Positions 60,416 to 64,000 of a stretch of 64,000 nucleotides of DNA are shown one piece after another. The first letter of the stretch is position 1; every line of letters starts with the position of its first letter. Source of the stretch: Serratia sp. Ag1 (GTDB lineage: Bacteria; Pseudomonadota; Gammaproteobacteria; Enterobacterales; Enterobacteriaceae); assembly GCF_000743355.1 (NCBI RefSeq), contig NZ_JQEI01000009.1, positions 124,001 through 188,000 on the forward strand, in the 5' to 3' direction. The position numbers and the translations under genes are program-made. The notes under the pieces were generated by a model that was not told the origin of the DNA, ran no database searches, and worked only from the letters and a program-made list of their open reading frames with translations.

Positions 60416-61405
60416 TCACCCTTCACGCTTTCTTAACATCAGTACCCCACCCATTACCAGCGCACTGCCGAGCAGTTGTAGCTGATTCATATTCTCGCCC
60501 AGCAGGAAATAAGCAATCACTGCGGTAAACACCAATTCCAACGACAGGATTAAATTGGCTATCGCCAGCGGCAGGGTTTTCAGGCTGATATTATACAGGC
60601 CGAATCCCAGCAACGTCGGCCCGGCGGCTAAGGTGAGCAACAACAGCCAACCGCTCCACTGAATGCCTTGTGCCCCCTGCGAAAGAAACCACAGATCGCC
60701 GCTCATCCCCTGCAATGCCGCCAGCGGGAAAAACACCAGCATGGTATTAAAAAGCCACTGATAAACCGCAGAGAAACCGAACACATACAGAATGGTGTTC
60801 CACACCGGGTAGCGCCGTTCGCTGGCAATGCGCCCGCCGAGGGTATACAGGGTATAACCGACACCGGACAGCATACCGACCACCAACCCCAGCAGATCAA
60901 AGCGGCTGTTGCCCATGCTGTCACCATTGCTCACCAGGAAACACCCACCCAAGCTGACCACGATCACCAGCAGTTCACGCGGGCTAAGACGCTCGCTGTA
61001 CATCACCCAACCGAGAAACAGGGTAAAACCCACCGAGCAATAAGTCAGGATAGTGGCTACTGAAGCGCCGTTCAGGGCCACCGACAGCGTCCACAAACCG
61101 TTAAACAGCGCCAGCAGCAAGCCGTAACCGGCATAGAACCATACCTGCTCGCGGCGCAGACGCGCCCATTCTGGCCTGAACAGCAACAATAGCGGTAACA
61201 GCACCAAAGCCACCAGCGCCGCACGCCAAAAGGCCAGCACGAAGGTCGGCAGATGAAAATACTCCGTCAGCGCCCGGATAATAATCGCGGTAAATGCCAA
61301 CAACATGGCACTGATAATGGCGATCGCATAACCCTGGCTTCTGCCTGCTAAAACGCGCCCGGCACCTAATTGCGATGCGGCGGAAATCCCCGTTGGTGAT
61401 GACAT
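60416..61405 (-). CDS. EamA/DMT-superfamily transporter
   Basis: Inner-membrane protein of 329 residues with ten helices and two EamA repeats (about 25-155 and 180-325). AFTAIIIRALTEYFHLPTFVLAFWRAALVAL in repeat 1 and LLGENMNQLQLLGSALVMGGVLML at the end are typical. It is divergent from the MocR-type regulator 170 bp away, which may control it. The substrate is unknown; relatives include amino acid and metabolite exporters. Confidence 0.85.
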   Translation of the reverse strand: MSSPTGISAASQLGAGRVLAGRSQGYAIAIISAMLLAFTAIIIRALTEYFHLPTFVLAFWRAALVALVLLPLLLLFRPEWARLRREQVWFYAGYGLLLALFNGLWTLSVALNGASVATILTYCSVGFTLFLGWVMYSERLSPRELLVIVVSLGGCFLVSNGDSMGNSRFDLLGLVVGMLSGVGYTLYTLGGRIASERRYPVWNTILYVFGFSAVYQWLFNTMLVFFPLAALQGMSGDLWFLSQGAQGIQWSGWLLLLTLAAGPTLLGFGLYNISLKTLPLAIANLILSLELVFTAVIAYFLLGENMNQLQLLGSALVMGGVLMLRKREG

Positions 61406-61575
61406 AGCGCCCTCAAATCTTCGTCAGCTAACTCTCTGGCTCAAGATTCTAACGCGGCCATATTTTGCCACCATAGCCACTTTACCCCAATGTTATACAG
61501 GCCACTTTTTTCTGCTTAACGCCCGCTAATAATGGGATATATTAAAAATCACTTTCAGCGACCGGGCCAGTTTGC

Positions 61576-63030
61576 ATGCATATTCCGTTAGATCGTCAGC
61601 AGGATATTCCGCTGTATCTGCAAATCGAGGAAGCGCTACGCCGCGCCATCTTGAGCGGCACCTTTGCCGCTGGCGACAAACTGCCTTCAACACGCAGCCT
61701 GGCCGCCAAACTGTCCGTCAGTCGCCTGACGGTGGAAAACGCCTACGCCGAACTGACAGCCAAAGGATTGTTGCAGCAATGGCGCGGCAGCGGGGCCTAT
61801 GTTCATCATCTGCAACCCGTTGCCCTTCCGCAGCCGCCGCTGCTGCGTGAACCGTTCCCACTTGAGCGTTTCACCACCGCCACCTCCCGGCTGGATGGCT
61901 ACCCGGATATCCCCTTACCAGAGCACATCATCAATTTTGCCGCCGGAGTGGGCAGTTCCAAAGTGTTCCCGCTGGAGGAGTTCCGCAAAATTCTGCTGTC
62001 GATCCTCAGCCGCCATGCGGAAGAAGCGTTCAGCTACGGTGATTACTGCGGTTACTATCCGCTGCGCGATACCTTGGGGCGCATTCTGACCACACAGGGC
62101 ATTCCCACTCGCGCCGAACAGGTGTTGATCACCAACGGCTCACAGCACGCCATCAGCCTGATTTTCCAGACGCTGTTGCAGCCGGGCGACACGGTGATCG
62201 TCGAAGAACCCACCTATGCCGAAGCCCTGGGCCTGCTGCGCCTGCACCGCATCAACATTGTTTCCGTTCCCAGCGATCGGCACGGTATGTGCGTTGACCT
62301 GCTGCCTGCGCTGATCGAGCAACATCGCCCCAAAATGATCTACACCATTCCCAACTTCAATAACCCGACCGGTCGCTGCCTGAGTGAAGCACGCCGCCAC
62401 CGTTTGCTGGCCTTGGCGCAGCAGGCAGGTTTGGTGATTCTGGAGGACGATTTTGTCGGCGATCTGCGTTATAACGGCAAAAGCTTGCCCTCGCTACGCG
62501 CCTTGGCTGCACCGGGTACGGTGATTTACGTCAGCACCTTTTCCAAAATGTTATTGCCCAGTATGCGTATCGGCTATCTGGTCGCCGACAGCGAGCATTA
62601 CCTGCGCTTGTCAACGCTGAAACACGTTGACAGCTTCACCAGTTCCAACCTGATCCAACGGGCTCTGGATGCTTTTGTCACCGTTGGTCGCTATGAAAAA
62701 CAGCTACGTCGGGCGGGAAGGGTTTATCGCCTGCACCGCGATACGATGGTGGCAGCATTACAACGGCACTTGCCTGCAGGCTGCCGGTTTGAGGTGCCGG
62801 AAGGAGGGCTGTTTATCTGGCTGCAACTGCCAGATTCTCTCACCACTGCGGCACTGATGCCCACCGCCTGGCAGCAGGGCGTCACCTTTGCACGCGGTGA
62901 ATGCTTCCATGCCGATGAAGCGCGTGGAGCGCAGGGGTTGCGGCTGAATTTTGCCGCCAACACGCCGGAGCTGATCGAGGAAGGGATCGCCCGCTTAAGC
63001 CGGGCGATCATAGAGGTGCAAAAAAGTTAA
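61576..63030 (+). CDS. MocR-type PLP-dependent transcriptional regulator
   Basis: GntR-family regulator fused to an aminotransferase-like domain; 484 residues. The winged helix (about 8-75, IPLYLQIEEALRRAILSGTF and KLPSTRSLAAKLSVSRLTVENAY) is followed by a fold-type I PLP domain. PLP Lys324 is in STFSKMLLPSMRIGY and NFNNPTGRC precedes it. Similar to PdxR, GabR and TauR; the effector is unknown. Its position suggests control of the divergent EamA transporter. Confidence 0.9.
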   Translation: MHIPLDRQQDIPLYLQIEEALRRAILSGTFAAGDKLPSTRSLAAKLSVSRLTVENAYAELTAKGLLQQWRGSGAYVHHLQPVALPQPPLLREPFPLERFTTATSRLDGYPDIPLPEHIINFAAGVGSSKVFPLEEFRKILLSILSRHAEEAFSYGDYCGYYPLRDTLGRILTTQGIPTRAEQVLITNGSQHAISLIFQTLLQPGDTVIVEEPTYAEALGLLRLHRINIVSVPSDRHGMCVDLLPALIEQHRPKMIYTIPNFNNPTGRCLSEARRHRLLALAQQAGLVILEDDFVGDLRYNGKSLPSLRALAAPGTVIYVSTFSKMLLPSMRIGYLVADSEHYLRLSTLKHVDSFTSSNLIQRALDAFVTVGRYEKQLRRAGRVYRLHRDTMVAALQRHLPAGCRFEVPEGGLFIWLQLPDSLTTAALMPTAWQQGVTFARGECFHADEARGAQGLRLNFAANTPELIEEGIARLSRAIIEVQKS

Positions 63031-63527
63031 AGCGCGGCCCACCAGAGCCGCAGCTTCATGCCCCAATAGCTGGTCCAGCCGGTGGTGCTCTGCACCACCC
63101 TGCCTTGTGAAATCACCACCAAGGTTGGCGTCACCCCGACCTGCCACTGCGCCGATAACGCCCCGAATGGATCGTTAACCACCGGCAGTTGTAGCTGCTT
63201 ACGCGCCAAGAACTGCTCCACCTGCTGGTTATCACCAGAGCGCAGCGCCACGCTCAGTACATTGCCGCCGTTGGCCGCCAGTTTGGCAACGCTTGGCGTC
63301 GTAAAGCGGCAAATGGTGCACCAGCTTGCCCAGAAGTAAACCAGCAGCGGCTTGTGCTGGCTGAGCTCGGCCAACGATACCTGTTCGCCGTCGAGCGTTG
63401 CCAGCATCTGCTGATTGAACGCCAGCGGTGCCTGCGGCGCACGCAGCCAATCCATCACCAGCATGGTAGCCAACACTATCAGTGCCAAAACCAGCAGTTC
63501 ACGTGCCCAACGCCTTAATCTAGCCAT
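63027..63527 (-). CDS. scsD: thioredoxin-like ScsD, copper-tolerance protein
   Basis: Inner-membrane anchored thioredoxin-like protein of 166 residues. A helix at about 11-26 (LLVLALIVLATMLVM) is followed by a periplasmic thioredoxin domain with redox motif WASWCTICR (Cys70, Cys73) and a cis-Pro in GVTPTLVV. In Salmonella scsABCD suppresses copper sensitivity. The start overlaps the scsC stop. Confidence 0.88.
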   Translation of the reverse strand: MARLRRWARELLVLALIVLATMLVMDWLRAPQAPLAFNQQMLATLDGEQVSLAELSQHKPLLVYFWASWCTICRFTTPSVAKLAANGGNVLSVALRSGDNQQVEQFLARKQLQLPVVNDPFGALSAQWQVGVTPTLVVISQGRVVQSTTGWTSYWGMKLRLWWAAL

Positions 63528-64000
63528 TTTTCGCCTTTGCCAACTGTTGTTTCACTATCGTCTCCAGCTCTGCATAAGATACCGCTCCCGGTAAGATCTG
63601 GTCGCCGATCACCGTGGCAGGCGTACCCTGCACTCCCAACTGTTCTGCCAATTGCATATTGGCACGTAGCGTAGTCAGGCTTTGCTCACTGGGCGTCACT
63701 GGCGCAACGCCGGTTTTCTGCTGAGCCGCCGCAATGCTGGCATTATCGTGCAAACCCTTTTTCGCCATCAGGCGTTGATGCAGCGCCCAGAATTGTTCCG
63801 GGTGCTGCTGCCAGGTGGTTAGCGCAACGCGGGCCGAGGCGATCGAACTTTCCCCCTTGAATGGCACCAGTTTCATCACCAACGCCACCTCGGGATATTG
63901 CTTGACGATCTTCTCCAGCAACGGATCAAACTGTTTGCAGTACGGGCAGTTATAGTCGGTAAAAACCACCAGCGTCAGCTTGGCATTTTTGGCCCCCAAG
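63520..64000 (-). CDS. scsC: DsbA/DsbC-like protein ScsC, N-terminus outside window
   Basis: The last about 160 codons of a periplasmic disulfide isomerase/oxidase. The redox motif CPYC is in VVFTDYNCPYCKQFDPLLE, and a cis-Pro loop is in GVQGTPATVIGDQILPG. The 5' end with signal peptide lies beyond the right edge. It overlaps scsD by 8 nt, so they are one unit. scsB and scsA are expected beyond the window. Confidence 0.88.
   Translation of the reverse strand, partial: LGAKNAKLTLVVFTDYNCPYCKQFDPLLEKIVKQYPEVALVMKLVPFKGESSIASARVALTTWQQHPEQFWALHQRLMAKKGLHDNASIAAAQQKTGVAPVTPSEQSLTTLRANMQLAEQLGVQGTPATVIGDQILPGAVSYAELETIVKQQLAKAKNG

Overview
The window is chromosomal DNA of an enterobacterium. Gene order from nuoL to pdxB follows the Escherichia coli nuo-lrhA-alaA-yfbRSTUV-ackA-pta-yfcDE-folX-yfcH-hisPMQJ-ubiX-purF-cvpA-dedD-folC-accD-dedA-truA-usg-pdxB block. 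Protein sequences are close to, but clearly distinct from, E. coli. Two 127-bp ERIC elements and a TogMNAB/TogT pectin-oligomer module fit a member of the Yersiniaceae, most likely Serratia or a near relative. This assignment rests on remembered homologues; no database was searched.

Layout. (1) 1-11741, minus strand: the respiratory complex I operon nuoA-B-CD-E-F-G-H-I-J-K-L, with nuoL running off the left edge. (2) 11742-23872: the regulator lrhA with its terminator, alaA, yfbR, yfbS, yfbT, yfbU, yfbV, and the acetate pair ackA-pta. (3) 23891-38308: an accessory region. It holds an orphan fimbrial subunit, the oligogalacturonide porin kdgM, and the ABC importer togMNAB. The core genes yfcD-yfcE follow, then a RpiB-family isomerase (DhuI-like), kduD, the symporter togT, oligogalacturonate lyase ogl and kdgF. 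(4) 38435-53229: core genes folX, yfcH, the histidine transport operon hisJQMP, ubiX, cvpA-purF, dedD, folC, accD, dedA, truA, usg and pdxB. (5) 53286-64000: a second accessory stretch. It has an ERIC element, an AraC regulator divergent from an EamA transporter, the tricarboxylate system tctDE/tctCBA, a second EamA transporter divergent from a MocR-type regulator, and scsD with a partial scsC.

How it fits together. The pectin genes form a nearly complete path for imported oligogalacturonides. KdgM crosses the outer membrane, TogMNAB or TogT the inner membrane, and Ogl cleaves to unsaturated monomers. KdgF speeds their ring opening, an isomerase acts next, and KduD yields 2-keto-3-deoxygluconate. 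The usual cupin isomerase KduI is absent; a gene resembling streptococcal DhuI lies beside kduD instead. KdgR-like boxes lie before ogl, togT, the tog operon and, more weakly, kduD and kdgM. A perfect CRP dyad lies between togT and ogl, and a perfect FNR-type box lies upstream of tog. No pectate lyase is in the window.

No rRNA, tRNA, CRISPR array, intact insertion sequence or prophage was seen.
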